A stretch of DNA of 64,000 nt, taken from positions 1 through 64,000 of the forward strand of contig NZ_CP126268.1 in the NCBI RefSeq assembly GCF_003234795.2, read 5' to 3'. The stretch is from Curtobacterium sp. MCLR17_032. Its GTDB lineage: Bacteria > Actinomycetota > Actinomycetes > Actinomycetales > Microbacteriaceae. Shown here in pieces: positions 23,185-31,574 of the stretch (positions are counted from its first letter, which is position 1; each line of letters opens with the position of its first letter). The position numbers and the translations under genes are program-made. The notes under the pieces are model-generated. The model saw nothing but the letters and a program-made list of their open reading frames with translations, had not been told where the DNA came from and did no database searches.

Positions 23185-24551
23185 CGTGCGCTCCTCGACG
23201 GGGAGGGTGACGGGGACCGGGGCGTTGCGGACCCCGAGGGGGAGGCGGACGGTGACGACGTCGGGGAGTCTCCCGAGCCTCCCGTCCCGCTCTGGTCCTG
23301 ACCGGTCTCGGCGGCGGTGCGCAGCCGGTCGACGATCGCGCGGGCGTCCTGCAGGGACGTCGCGTTGATCGTCGAGCGGACGTTCTCACGCGTGTAGTCG
23401 GGGAGCTCGGTCAGCGAGATGTCGGTGTCCTCGTAGACGTCGGACAGCGCGATCGGTCCGATCGACTGCTGCACGCCCTTGTAGATCGCCACCGAGCCGC
23501 GGTCCGTGCCCACGTAGTAGTGGTCCTGCACGATCCGGTAACCGAGGAAGAGCGCGCCGATCAGCGCCAGGATCGCGATGACGAGTGCGATCGACCAGGA
23601 CACCCGACGACGCACGCGGCGTCGGCGGTCCTCGGCGATGAGCTCGGCGAAGTACTGGTCCGACTCCGGCTCGAAGTGCGAGTCCTCCGGAGCGGCCGAC
23701 ACCTTGAGCGGGTGCAGCAGGATCGTGGGGAGGCGGATCGGCTTTCGGCCGGTCGACGCCTCGAAGGTCAGCGGGGCGGCGGCCGAACCGACCGTGGTGG
23801 CCGCGTCGTCGTCCTCGCCCGGCTCGGAGTCGGTGACGTCGAGCACGACGACCGTGACGTTGTCCGGGGCGCCGTGGTCGAGCGTCTCCTTGACCAGACG
23901 CTGCGTGACCTGGTTGGCGTCCATCGTGGACGCGAGCGCGTGCCGGATGCGCTCTTCTGCCAGGTACGACGACAGCCCGTCGGAGCAGAGCAGCCACCGG
24001 TCGCCCGGGCGGATGTCCATGATCGCGGTGTCGACCTCGGGCGCGGCGTCGACGTCGCCGAGCACCCGCATGAGGACCGAGCGGCGCGGGTGCACCGCGG
24101 CTTCCTCGGGCGTGATCCGCCCGCTGTCGACGAGACGCTGCACGAACGTGTGGTCGGAGGTGATCTGCTGCAGTTCGCCGTCGCGCCAGCGGTAGATGCG
24201 GGAGTCGCCGATGTGCGCGATCGCCAGCTGGTCGCCGACCCGGATCATGGCGCTCACCGTGGTGCCCATGCCGGTGAGCTCCTGGTGCTCGAACACCGTC
24301 TCGGTGATGAGCTGGTTCGCGGCGATCAGTGCCGACTGCAGTGCGAACTCGGCGTCGTGTGCCGAGGGGAACTCGCGGTCGACCTCTCGGATGCGCCGGA
24401 TGGCGATCGCGGAGGCGACGTCGCCGCCGGCGTGCCCGCCCATGCCGTCGGCCACCGCGAACAGGTGCTGCCCGGCGTAGCCGGAGTCCTGGTTGTTCGC
24501 GCGGATGCGTCCGACGTGGGACACAGCGGCGCTCAGCGTGCGAGCCGTCAT
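23181..24551 (-). CDS. pstP: PP2C-type protein phosphatase PstP
   Basis: The only dedicated Ser/Thr phosphatase of this locus; it opposes the kinases PknA and PknB. 456 aa with the PP2C metal motifs DGMGGHAGGD (about 35-44), GDSRIYRW, LLCSDGLS and DNVTVVVLD. A membrane span (about 312-335) follows a linker, then a short extracellular domain and a Ser/Pro/Gly-rich tail of low complexity. The protein begins 6 bases after the fhaB stop. Confidence 0.94.
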   Translation of the reverse strand: MTARTLSAAVSHVGRIRANNQDSGYAGQHLFAVADGMGGHAGGDVASAIAIRRIREVDREFPSAHDAEFALQSALIAANQLITETVFEHQELTGMGTTVSAMIRVGDQLAIAHIGDSRIYRWRDGELQQITSDHTFVQRLVDSGRITPEEAAVHPRRSVLMRVLGDVDAAPEVDTAIMDIRPGDRWLLCSDGLSSYLAEERIRHALASTMDANQVTQRLVKETLDHGAPDNVTVVVLDVTDSEPGEDDDAATTVGSAAAPLTFEASTGRKPIRLPTILLHPLKVSAAPEDSHFEPESDQYFAELIAEDRRRRVRRRVSWSIALVIAILALIGALFLGYRIVQDHYYVGTDRGSVAIYKGVQQSIGPIALSDVYEDTDISLTELPDYTRENVRSTINATSLQDARAIVDRLRTAAETGQDQSGTGGSGDSPTSSPSASPSGSATPRSPSPSPSRSAR

Positions 24552-24557
24552 CCGGGA

Positions 24558-25124
24558 CTACCGCCGCAGCTCGAACGTCGTCGTCCCGATGGTGATCGGG
24601 GTGCGTTCCGCCACGGTGGTGGGGACGGTGACCTTCTGGCCGCCCACGAAGGTGCCGTTGGTCGATCCGAGGTCGGTCAGGACCCAGGCACCGCCCTGCA
24701 GGTCGAGGCGGGCGTGGTTCGTGGAGGTGTAGTCGTCGCGGATCACGACGTTGCTCTCGCTGGAGCGGCCGATCGTGATCGGGCCGCCGCCGAGGGGCAT
24801 CTCCATGCCCTCACGGGCACCCTCGGTGATGACGAGACGGGTGGCGACCGGACCCGCGGTGGAGGCGGTGGGTGCGCTGGCCTGACCGATCAGCTCGGTG
24901 AACGCACCGGGAGACGCCCCGGAGGCTGCGGCTGCGGTTCCGGCACCGGCCGGCATCGGCGGGGTGGTCGGGGTCGACGGGCCGGACTTGGGGTCGGTGG
25001 GGATCGCACGGACGCGTTGGCCGAAGAGGTCGCTGCGCAACGCGAAGACGATCACGAAGACGAACAGCCACAGCACCGCGAGGAACGCGAAGCGCAGGAC
25101 GAGCAGGGTCAGGCCCGTGGTCAT
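24558..25124 (-). CDS. fhaB: FHA-domain protein FhaB
   Basis: A 188-aa protein with an N-terminal membrane span (about 5-28), a Pro/Ala-rich linker and a C-terminal FHA domain that binds phosphothreonine. The FHA signature is visible: GRSSESNVVIRDDYTSTNHARL followed by LTDLGSTNGTFV. In mycobacteria the homologue (FipA/FhaB) links the kinases to septation and wall growth (family knowledge). Its start overlaps the fhaA stop by 4 bases. Confidence 0.92.
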   Translation of the reverse strand: MTTGLTLLVLRFAFLAVLWLFVFVIVFALRSDLFGQRVRAIPTDPKSGPSTPTTPPMPAGAGTAAAASGASPGAFTELIGQASAPTASTAGPVATRLVITEGAREGMEMPLGGGPITIGRSSESNVVIRDDYTSTNHARLDLQGGAWVLTDLGSTNGTFVGGQKVTVPTTVAERTPITIGTTTFELRR

Positions 25125-25801
25125 CGCGCACCTCCGTCGTTCTCCGGGATCACCCGGAACACCATACGGGTCCGACCGATCTCAATGGTTGAGTCCGGCT
25201 CGAGGATGGCCTGACTGAAGCGTTCGCCGTTGAGCTTCGAGCCGTTGGTGGACCCGAGGTCGTTCACCTGCGCGTGCTTGCCGTCCCAGAGGACCTCGAC
25301 GTGCTTCCGGCTCGTCCCGGTGTCGGCGACCGTGATGTCGGCGTCCGTACCGCGGCCGATGACCGTGCGCCCGCGCTTCAGGTGGTGACGCTGCGACCCG
25401 ATGTCGAGGACCGCCACCCAGGCCAGGTCGCGCTGCACCGTGGTCGAGTCGATCTCGAGGATGCCCGTGGAGAGGGTGCCGTCCTGCTGCAGGCGGATCG
25501 TGACCGGGCCGGAGAACGAGTAGTTCTGCGCCACCGCGTGCTGCTGCACCCGCTGCGTGAGTTCGTCGATGAGGGGCTGCCCGACGTCGTGCATGCGGGT
25601 GTGGTCCGGCGGCGCGAGTCGCACCGTGAACTCGTTCGGCACGAGGATGCGCTCGCGGGAGACCACGGCAGCCTTGGTGTCGAGTTCACGCCGCAGTGCC
25701 GCGGTGATCTCGACCGGCTGCACACCGGAGCGGAAGGTCTTCGCGAAGGCGCCGTTGACGGCGCGCTCCAACCCTCGCTCGAAGTTGTCCAGTAAGCCCA
25801 T
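25121..25801 (-). CDS. fhaA: FHA-domain protein FhaA with DUF3662 N-terminus
   Basis: First gene of the fhaA-fhaB-pstP-rodA-pbpA-pknA operon. The N-terminal DUF3662 domain (MGLLDNFERGLERAVNGAF onward, about 1-125) precedes an FHA domain (about 140-215) with GRGTDADITV, SRKHVEV and DLGSTNGSKLNG. The family start MGLLDN at 25801 is preferred (226 aa) because it has a GGGG ribosome-site-like stretch and matches homologues; an upstream ATG at 25834 lacks one. The intergenic region to tRNA-Leu must contain the operon promoter. Confidence 0.9.
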   Translation of the reverse strand: MGLLDNFERGLERAVNGAFAKTFRSGVQPVEITAALRRELDTKAAVVSRERILVPNEFTVRLAPPDHTRMHDVGQPLIDELTQRVQQHAVAQNYSFSGPVTIRLQQDGTLSTGILEIDSTTVQRDLAWVAVLDIGSQRHHLKRGRTVIGRGTDADITVADTGTSRKHVEVLWDGKHAQVNDLGSTNGSKLNGERFSQAILEPDSTIEIGRTRMVFRVIPENDGGAR

Positions 25802-25886
25802 GGTCCCCACGTTCTCGGTCGTTGACCTCTGCATGGTAGTGGTTGGCTCCTGGCCCCGTCTGTGCGTGGTAGTGTTCTCGTCGCTG

Positions 25887-25973
25887 GCGCGAGTGGCGGA
25901 ATTGGTAGACGCGCACGGTTCAGGTCCGTGTGCTGGAAACGGCGTGGGGGTTCAAGTCCCCCCTCGCGCACCA
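25887..25973 (+). tRNA. tRNA-Leu (anticodon CAG)
   Basis: A class-II tRNA with a long variable arm. Acceptor GCGCGAG pairs with CTCGCGC (25963-25969), discriminator A and encoded CCA end at 25973. The anticodon stem CACGG/CCGTG encloses TTCAGGT, anticodon CAG. Confidence 0.96.
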
Positions 25974-25999
25974 GAGCTCTTCACGCAAGAGCGAGCAGA

Positions 26000-26031
26000 C
26001 GAAGGCCCCGATCGAGAGATCGGGGCCTTCG
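26000..26031 (+). terminator. Terminator after tRNA-Leu
   Basis: CGAAGGCCCCGATC (26000-26013), loop GAGA, GATCGGGGCCTTCG (26018-26031): a perfect 14-bp stem followed by TCGTTCC. Confidence 0.85.
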
Positions 26032-26100
26032 TCGTTCCGGCGGTCGGTCATCCGCCGACACGCCCAGCCAGCCCAGCCACGCCCGCCCAGGCCACCCGGC

Positions 26101-26889
26101 TCACCCGAGTGCGGCCGCGACCTCCCGCGCCGTGCCCGCCGGGTGCAGACCATGGTCCTGCGACTCGGGGACGACCACGAGCCTCCCGGCCGGCAGCAGC
26201 GCGGCGAGCCGGTCGGTCGCGGTGACCAGGAACGGCCAGGTCCGCCCACCCCGCAGCACGGTCACCGGCATCGACACGGCTGCCATCGCGGGGGAGGGCA
26301 CGGGCGTCTCGCCGGTGATCGTCGCGTCGTACACGGTCGACTGGGCGACGTCGACGAGGGCGGGCCACATCGGTGCGTGCCGGATCTGCTCGATCACTTC
26401 ATCGGGCAGGCCCACGGCCTCCCGCTGGAAGAGGCCGACGGCGTCCTCGGGCCGACCGGCGTCGACGTGCGCCTGCAGGCGGTCCACCAGGTCCGGTGAC
26501 TGCGGTGGCCGGGACTCGTCGAAGCCGAAAGGCGGTTCGGAGAGGAAGAGGTAGTCGACGTCCAGCCGGTCGGCCGCCGCCCGGAGGGTCAGGACCGCAC
26601 CCGACGAGTGTCCGAGCGCAGCCCGGACACCCCCGGCCGCCGCGGCGACGGCGATGAGGTCCTCGGCCTCCCGTTCGGGGGCGTACGGCCGGGTGTCGCC
26701 GGAGCCACCTCGGGCGCGCCGGTCGAGGACCACTCCGCGGAGTCCCACGTCGGCGAGGGCCTGCGCGAGCGGACGGGCGGCGTCGGCGGTGCTGAACGCA
26801 CCGCCGGTGATGATCACACCGGGAGCATCGGCAGGGCCGATCGCCTCCCAGGCGATGGGCGTTCCGTCGGCGGAGTGGGCCTGCTGCAT
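26101..26889 (-). CDS. Alpha/beta-fold hydrolase
   Basis: 262 aa from the ATG at 26889; a GTG at 26904 is an alternative start with five more residues. The fold signatures are an early oxyanion segment (GVIITGGAFS), the nucleophile elbow GHSSGAV (Ser near residue 95) and a late His in SQDHGLHPAG. No lid-specific feature reveals the substrate. It stands alone, convergent with tRNA-Leu, and the region between it and the SDR gene (26890-26987) holds nothing I can name. Confidence 0.85.
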   Translation of the reverse strand: MQQAHSADGTPIAWEAIGPADAPGVIITGGAFSTADAARPLAQALADVGLRGVVLDRRARGGSGDTRPYAPEREAEDLIAVAAAAGGVRAALGHSSGAVLTLRAAADRLDVDYLFLSEPPFGFDESRPPQSPDLVDRLQAHVDAGRPEDAVGLFQREAVGLPDEVIEQIRHAPMWPALVDVAQSTVYDATITGETPVPSPAMAAVSMPVTVLRGGRTWPFLVTATDRLAALLPAGRLVVVPESQDHGLHPAGTAREVAAALG

Positions 26890-26987
26890 GGCGGCAGTCA
26901 ACACCCGCCCGCAGCCCAGTGGAAGGAGCGCAATGGAAGGCGCCCAGTGGAAGAGGGGACGGACTCGGTGTCGTCCGCACCCGGGGA

Positions 26988-27686
26988 TCAGACGGTGACG
27001 CTGCCCAGGACGCGGTGCGCGATCGAGATCGACTCGCCCGACACCACCGACAGCGGTGAGGACAGGAAGCCCACGAGGTCCGCGATCTGCTGCGGGCTGG
27101 ACTCGCCACCGGCGCCGGGTCGGACCTCGGCGCTCGGCTCGTCCCGCACGGTCCCCGGGTTCACGACGTTCACGGTGACGCCGGTGCCCGCGGTCTCGTC
27201 AGCGAGGTTCTTGGCGATCACGTTCGTGGCCGCGTTGCGCAACGAGGTCGTGATGTTCCCCGACAGGTAGGCGTTCTGCCCGCTGACGACGACGACCCGG
27301 CCGAAGCCGGCCTGACGCTGCGCGGGCAGGACGGCGTTCGCCACCCGGAGGAACCCCAGGGCCTTGCCGTCGACGGCCGCGGCGACCTGGTCCGGGTCGG
27401 AACGGCGCTCGGGGTCGAGGGTGTTCGCCGCCGGGGCCGCGGTGACGACCAGCACGTCGATCCGTCCGTGCTGCTCGAGCACACGGGCGACCGCCGCGTC
27501 GACGGCGGCCTGGTCGGCGGTGTCCATCGCGACGCTGTCCGTCGCTGAGCCGTCGGTCGTGTCGGCGGTGCGGGAGGCGACGACGACGGTCGCACCCTCC
27601 TGGCGGAGGCGGTCCACGACGGCGGTGCCGATGTACCCCTTCCCACCGACGACGAGTGCGACACGGTCCTGCAGCTGGAGATCCAC
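26988..27686 (-). CDS. SDR-family protein lacking the catalytic Tyr and Lys
   Basis: A 232-aa short-chain dehydrogenase fold. The nucleotide-binding turn is GGKGYIG (14-20) and the strand-5 serine is Ser135 (VVVVSG). In the catalytic helix the canonical YxxxK is missing: the residue 13 after Ser135 is Ser148 and four later is Ala152 (TTSLRNAA). The usual NNAG is also altered (TAAPAAN). NAD(P) binding looks possible; normal SDR chemistry does not. It may be a binding protein or a decayed enzyme. It sits 116 bp downstream of the truncated NmrA-like gene. Confidence 0.82.
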   Translation of the reverse strand: MDLQLQDRVALVVGGKGYIGTAVVDRLRQEGATVVVASRTADTTDGSATDSVAMDTADQAAVDAAVARVLEQHGRIDVLVVTAAPAANTLDPERRSDPDQVAAAVDGKALGFLRVANAVLPAQRQAGFGRVVVVSGQNAYLSGNITTSLRNAATNVIAKNLADETAGTGVTVNVVNPGTVRDEPSAEVRPGAGGESSPQQIADLVGFLSSPLSVVSGESISIAHRVLGSVTV

Positions 27687-27719
27687 GTCGCTGACGGTAC
27701 GCCGGTGGCCGGCCGGGTG

Positions 27720-27765
27720 CCGGACGGGAGGCCCGTGGCGGGGCCGCCCCGCGCCTCCCGTCCGG
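27720..27765. repeat. Palindromic intergenic repeat (GGACGGGAGGC family), copy 1
   Basis: CCGGACGGGAGGC (27720-27732) and GCCTCCCGTCCGG (27753-27765) are a perfect 13-bp inverted repeat; the loop contains a smaller GGCGGGGCCGCCCC palindrome. It lies between the stop of the NmrA-like gene and the SDR start and could terminate the former. Confidence 0.8.
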
Positions 27766-27801
27766 AGCGTGCCTGCATCGGACCGACGTGACCCGCCCGG
27801 G

Positions 27802-28521
27802 TCAGTACGCCCGGAGTGTGTCGGCGAGGACGTCCTCGATGCTGCGCGGCTCGCGGTCGAGGAGGTCGGCGAGCGTCGGGTCGACGGTGGCGAACTCGCC
27901 GTCCCGTGCGGCTGCGAAGAACCCGGTCATCATCGGGGCGAATGCCTCCGGGAGTCCACCCGCGACGAGTGCCGCGCGGTACTCGTCCTCGTCGACGACG
28001 GTCCGGGTGACCGTGCTGCCGGTGATCCGTGAGACGACCTCGGCGAGCTCGTCCATGTCCAGTGCACGGGACGCGGTGAGCGGCGGCGTGGTGCCGTGCA
28101 GCCGGTCGGGGTCGGTGAGGGCGATCGCGGCGGCGACGGCCAGGTCCGCCTGCGCGGTCCAGGCGACCGGACCGTCGGCGGGCAGCCGGAGCTCGCCGGT
28201 CCGGAGGCCCGCGCCGAGCATGAACGGCGCACTCGAGGCGTGGAAGCCGTTCCGCAGGGACGTCGTGGCGATCCCGGTGGCGGCGAGATCCTGCTCGGTG
28301 ACGGCGTGCTGTCGTGCCGGGCCGAAGTGTGAGTCGGGCGAGGTCGCCATGTGTGCGGTGTAGACGAGGTGCTCGGCGCCGGCGGTGACCGCGGCCTCCA
28401 CCGCGATGCGGTGCGGCTCGGGGTCGGCCGGGCCGGAGACGATCAGCACCCGGCTGGGGTCCGCGAACGCGGTGGGGAGAGTGTCCGGCTCGGTGAAGTC
28501 ACCCCGGCGGACCTGCACGCC
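27802..28521 (-). pseudogene. 5'-truncated NmrA/QorB-like NAD(P)-binding protein
   Basis: From about 28521 leftward the frame reads like an NmrA-type quinone reductase or sugar-epimerase relative: GVQVRRGDFTEP, then RVLIVSGP, AAVTAGAEHLVYTAHM and a C-terminal half with high-GC codon use. Family members carry about 50-60 residues before this, including the GATGxxG dinucleotide loop. Here nothing similar precedes it; codon bias of the coding strand switches at about 28521 to the opposite strand. The frame stays open to an ATG at 28728 but that extension does not look like protein. I consider it a decayed gene; a short product from an internal GTG cannot be excluded. Confidence 0.65.
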
Positions 28522-28578
28522 TCGGTCACGGTCGAGAAGATCGCCGGCACGGTGCAGGACAAGCTCAACAAGGAGTAG
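28522..28578 (+). pseudogene. Tail of a lost rightward gene
   Basis: The plus-strand codons from about 28522 to the TAG at 28576-28578 encode SVTVEKIAGTVQDKLNKE, with G or C at every third position, the signature of real coding sequence here. To the left the same frame is antisense to the NmrA-like gene. This looks like the 3' end of a small helical protein whose 5' part was deleted. The family cannot be told from 18 residues. Confidence 0.4.
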
Positions 28579-28690
28579 TCCGACCCGTTCCCCGCACGAG
28601 CCCTTCCTCCGCCGGAGGAGGGGCTCGTCCGCGTTCGCCCGGATCCGCGTTCGCCTGCCGCGTTCGCTTGGCCCACAGTCGTTCGGTGCG

Positions 28691-28715
28691 CGAACTGTAC
28701 AACTCAACGAACTGT
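28691..28715. promoter_or_regulatory. Direct repeat CGAACTGT upstream of the 60-aa gene and MarR gene
   Basis: CGAACTGT occurs at 28691-28698 and 28708-28715, 17 bp apart, in an AT-richer patch 90 bp before the next start. It may be a binding site for the MarR regulator encoded downstream (inference). Confidence 0.3.
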
Positions 28716-28803
28716 TTGTTGCCCTCATTGTTCACGTCGTGAAATAGTTCCCACGTCGGGACGACCAGACCGACGGCAGACCCTCGACGAGGAAGGCGCA
28801 CCC

Positions 28804-28986
28804 ATGCAGAGCACGTACCACGGCACGTCGCACGACACCCGGTTCGGCGGCTCCCACCCGCGCGTGGGACTGACCGACCCGGCCGTCATCGAGGCCTGGG
28901 TCGCCCAGCGGATCGAGGACCCGTCGCTGCTGTCCCGCCGCACCGAACTGTCCTACGCCGACTTCTTCGTCGCGCCGGCCGCCTGA
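28804..28986 (+). CDS. Hypothetical 60-aa protein
   Basis: A small soluble protein (MQSTYHGTSHDTRFGG...FFVAPAA) with the good ribosome site GAGGAAGG seven to ten bases upstream and GC-rich third positions typical of this genome, so I regard it as real. No membrane span or known motif. It is followed after 89 bp by a MarR gene on the same strand and may be cotranscribed with it. Function unknown. Confidence 0.65.
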   Translation: MQSTYHGTSHDTRFGGSHPRVGLTDPAVIEAWVAQRIEDPSLLSRRTELSYADFFVAPAA

Positions 28987-29075
28987 CCCGATCGCCTGAC
29001 CGCAGGCGCCGGAGCCACCGCGTCCGCCCCACCCGCACGACCACCCGCCCGGACGGGTGAGGGAGACACCGACCC

Positions 29076-29642
29076 ATGCCGTTGACCGTCGTCCGCCGCG
29101 AGCACGTCCACCTCTACGCCCGCGAGCCCCGCACCCGGTCCGCCAAGACCGCCGTCGACGCCCTGCTCCGGCTGCAGCACGCCGAAGAGGACCAGCTGGA
29201 ACGTGCCCGGGGCGAGAGCGGCCTGACGAAGAACGAGTTCCTCACCGTCCGCTACATGCTGCAGGCACACCGCGACGGCCGGAGCATGGGCCCGAAGGAC
29301 CTGGCCGTCATGCTGTCGGTCTCGAACGCCTCGGTCACCAAGATCGTCGACGGCCTGGTCGAGAAGGGCGACCTGCTCCGGGTCCCGCACCCCACCGACC
29401 GACGGGCGCAGGTGCTCGAGCCGACCGTGCAGGCCGCCCGCAAGATCGACCGGTCGTACGAGGTCTTCCACGAGGCCGTCGTCGAGGTCATCGACCACCT
29501 CTCCGCCGAGGACAACGAGGTCCTGGCGCGCTGCCTCGCGCAGATCACGGCAGCGCTCGACGCCGGCCTGCCGACACCGGTGGACGAGTACACGGTGCCG
29601 GAGGCCGGGGCTGACGCCGCCGGGCCTGCCGCCGGTTCCTGA
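29076..29642 (+). CDS. MarR-family transcriptional regulator
   Basis: A 188-aa dimeric winged-helix repressor type. The core (about 35-150) has the recognition region MGPKDLAVMLSVSNASVTKIVDGLVEKGDL, then the wing with the conserved basic turn HPTDRRAQVLEPT. The N-terminal 35 residues and the Ala-rich tail are extra to the fold. The ribosome site GAGGGAG lies about 10 bases before the ATG. The ligand and targets are unknown; the upstream 60-aa gene is the nearest candidate target. Confidence 0.9.
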   Translation: MPLTVVRREHVHLYAREPRTRSAKTAVDALLRLQHAEEDQLERARGESGLTKNEFLTVRYMLQAHRDGRSMGPKDLAVMLSVSNASVTKIVDGLVEKGDLLRVPHPTDRRAQVLEPTVQAARKIDRSYEVFHEAVVEVIDHLSAEDNEVLARCLAQITAALDAGLPTPVDEYTVPEAGADAAGPAAGS

Positions 29643-29650
29643 CACCCACC

Positions 29651-29693
29651 GGACGGGAGGCCCGTCACGGGTGGTGATCCGTGCCTCCCGTCC
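29651..29693. repeat. Palindromic intergenic repeat (GGACGGGAGGC family), copy 2
   Basis: GGACGGGAGGC (29651-29661) and GCCTCCCGTCC (29683-29693) flank a 21-nt loop, nine bases after the marR stop. A good terminator position. The right arm is preceded by GTGATCCGTGCCTCCCG, which is repeated at 46593-46609. Confidence 0.8.
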
Positions 29694-29856
29694 GCCACCG
29701 CGCCCTGATGCGTCACGTCGCTTGCGCGTCGAGTTGCCGACGCGTGGAGTTGCTCAGGATGCCGCCGCCGCCCTAGCGTTGGGCGCACCCCTGCCCCGGG
29801 GCTCCGGCACCGGAGTCAGCACCCATCGAAGGAACCAACTGAGCGCCGACAGCCGG

Positions 29857-30867
29857 ATGAACGCTCCGGCACCGCAGCGCGCGGCGGTCGTCGTCAACCC
29901 GGTGAAGGGCAACCCGGAACGACTCCGGACACTCGTCGATGCCGAGGCAGCCCGCAGCGGCTGGGCCGAGACCGGGTGGTTCGAGACCGCTGCCGACGAC
30001 GACGGGCGTGCTGCTGCGCGCGCTGCCGTCGACGCCGCGCCGGACGTGGTGCTCGTCGCGGGCGGTGACGGCACCCTCCGCGTGGTCGCCGAGGAACTGC
30101 GCGGGACCGGGATCCCGGTGTCGCTGGTCCCGAGCGGGACCGGCAACCTGTTCGCCCGCAACATCGGCCTGCACCGCAACGACATGGCCGGCGCAGTGCG
30201 GGCGGCGTTCACCGGCTCCGACCGGCCGATCGACGTCGGGATCGCCGAACTCACCGACGCCGACGGAGCGACCAGCACGCACGCGTTCCTCGTGATGGCG
30301 GGCATCGGTCTCGACGCCAGCATGGCGGCAGACACCAACGCCTGGGTGAAGAAGCGGTTCGGTTGGGTCGCGTACTCCGACCCCATCGCCCGGTCGATCG
30401 TCGGGAACCGGCAGATCCCCGTCCACTACTCGCTGGACGACGGGCCGACCCGGACGATGCACGCGCACACCGTCATCGTGGGGAACTGCGGCAGCCTCAC
30501 CGCGGGCGTGCTGCTGCTGCCCCGGGCCGAACCCGACGACGGCATCTTGGACGCCGTCGCGTTCCGCCCCGAGGGCTGGCTCGGGTGGACCAAGATCGGG
30601 TACACGCTCTCCCTCAACCGGTTCTTCTCGAGCACCCGGCTCGGTCGGGTCATCGCCCGGGTGCTCCCGACGTCCCGAGCGCTCCCGACGACCCGCGCGC
30701 GGACCCTGCACCTGGAGCTCGAGACCCCGGAGCGGATCCAACTCGACGGCGACCCGTTCGGCACCGTCCGTGCAGCCACGCTCACCACGCATCACCACGG
30801 CCTCCTGCTCCGCTCCGCGCAGCCGGGAAGCGGAGGGACGGCGTCCGGCACCGGTGCACCCGCGTGA
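29857..30867 (+). CDS. Diacylglycerol/sphingosine kinase-like lipid kinase
   Basis: A 336-aa protein of the DAGK catalytic family (YegS/DgkB type), which phosphorylates a membrane lipid using ATP. It shows VVVNPVKGN near the start, the nucleotide motif GGDGTLR (about 71-77), PSGTGNLFARN, a central beta-sandwich with GIGLDA, and the C-terminal LDGDPFG turn. The ATG at 29857 is used, though a ribosome-site-like AAGGA at 29829-29833 would better suit a non-standard CTG at 29839, so the start may be six codons earlier. Confidence 0.88.
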   Translation: MNAPAPQRAAVVVNPVKGNPERLRTLVDAEAARSGWAETGWFETAADDDGRAAARAAVDAAPDVVLVAGGDGTLRVVAEELRGTGIPVSLVPSGTGNLFARNIGLHRNDMAGAVRAAFTGSDRPIDVGIAELTDADGATSTHAFLVMAGIGLDASMAADTNAWVKKRFGWVAYSDPIARSIVGNRQIPVHYSLDDGPTRTMHAHTVIVGNCGSLTAGVLLLPRAEPDDGILDAVAFRPEGWLGWTKIGYTLSLNRFFSSTRLGRVIARVLPTSRALPTTRARTLHLELETPERIQLDGDPFGTVRAATLTTHHHGLLLRSAQPGSGGTASGTGAPA

Positions 30868-30872
30868 GTGCG

Positions 30873-30883
30873 GCCTCCCGTCC
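30873..30883. repeat. GCCTCCCGTCC half-element
   Basis: A single arm of the palindromic repeat family lies just after the lipid kinase stop, with no matching left arm in the spacer. Confidence 0.5.
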
Positions 30884-30923
30884 GCCACTGGCCGCGAAAA
30901 CCTTCCAGCGGTAAGTTGGCACG

Positions 30924-31574
30924 ATGACCGACCCCGTGGACGACGACGCCGGGACGCCGTCGCGCCGCGGCGGCTACCGCAAGGGCACCGAGCGGCGGGC
31001 CCAGATCCTGGACGAGATGATCCGGATGGTCGCCGAGCAGGGGGTCGACGCGTCCTCGCTGCGGTCCGTCGCGGACGCCCTCGGGATCACGCACGCGGCG
31101 CTCCGGCACTACTTCCCGAGCCGCGACGAACTGCTGCTCGCCGTTTACCGCGAGCACGAGGTGCGTGAGCAGGGTGCGCCGGAGCGGATGAAGTCCGCGA
31201 TCGGCGACATGCGCGAGAGTGCCGCCCGCAACCGGGCCGTGCCGGGGCTCGTGCAGCTGTACACGACCCTCTCGGCCGACGCCGTGCAGGAGGGGCACCC
31301 GGCGACGCGGGAGTTCATGCGCGAGCGGTTCACCCGGCTGCGCGCTGACCTGGCCGACCTCATCCGGCGGGACCAGTCGTCGGGACGGATCCGGGACGAC
31401 CTGGACGCGGAGGACCTGGCGAGCCTGAGCATCGCGGTGTCGGACGGGCTGCAGGTGCAGTGGCTGCTCGATCCGGACGCGGTTGACGGGGAACGGGTGT
31501 TGCGGTTGTTGGAGCGGATCGTGCCGGCGGGGGAGTCGCGGAGTGGCGGTACCGCGAACTCGGCTCTGACGTGA
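30924..31574 (+). CDS. TetR-family transcriptional regulator
   Basis: 216 aa. The N-terminal helix-turn-helix (about 24-70) reads RAQILDEMIRMVAEQGVDAS...VADALGITHAALRHYFPSRDELL, a textbook TetR DNA-binding domain. The C-terminal ligand domain resembles the BetI-like TetR_C group. Its stop overlaps the start of the following membrane protein by 4 bases, so both are cotranslated; the membrane protein could be its regulated partner. Confidence 0.9.
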   Translation: MTDPVDDDAGTPSRRGGYRKGTERRAQILDEMIRMVAEQGVDASSLRSVADALGITHAALRHYFPSRDELLLAVYREHEVREQGAPERMKSAIGDMRESAARNRAVPGLVQLYTTLSADAVQEGHPATREFMRERFTRLRADLADLIRRDQSSGRIRDDLDAEDLASLSIAVSDGLQVQWLLDPDAVDGERVLRLLERIVPAGESRSGGTANSALT

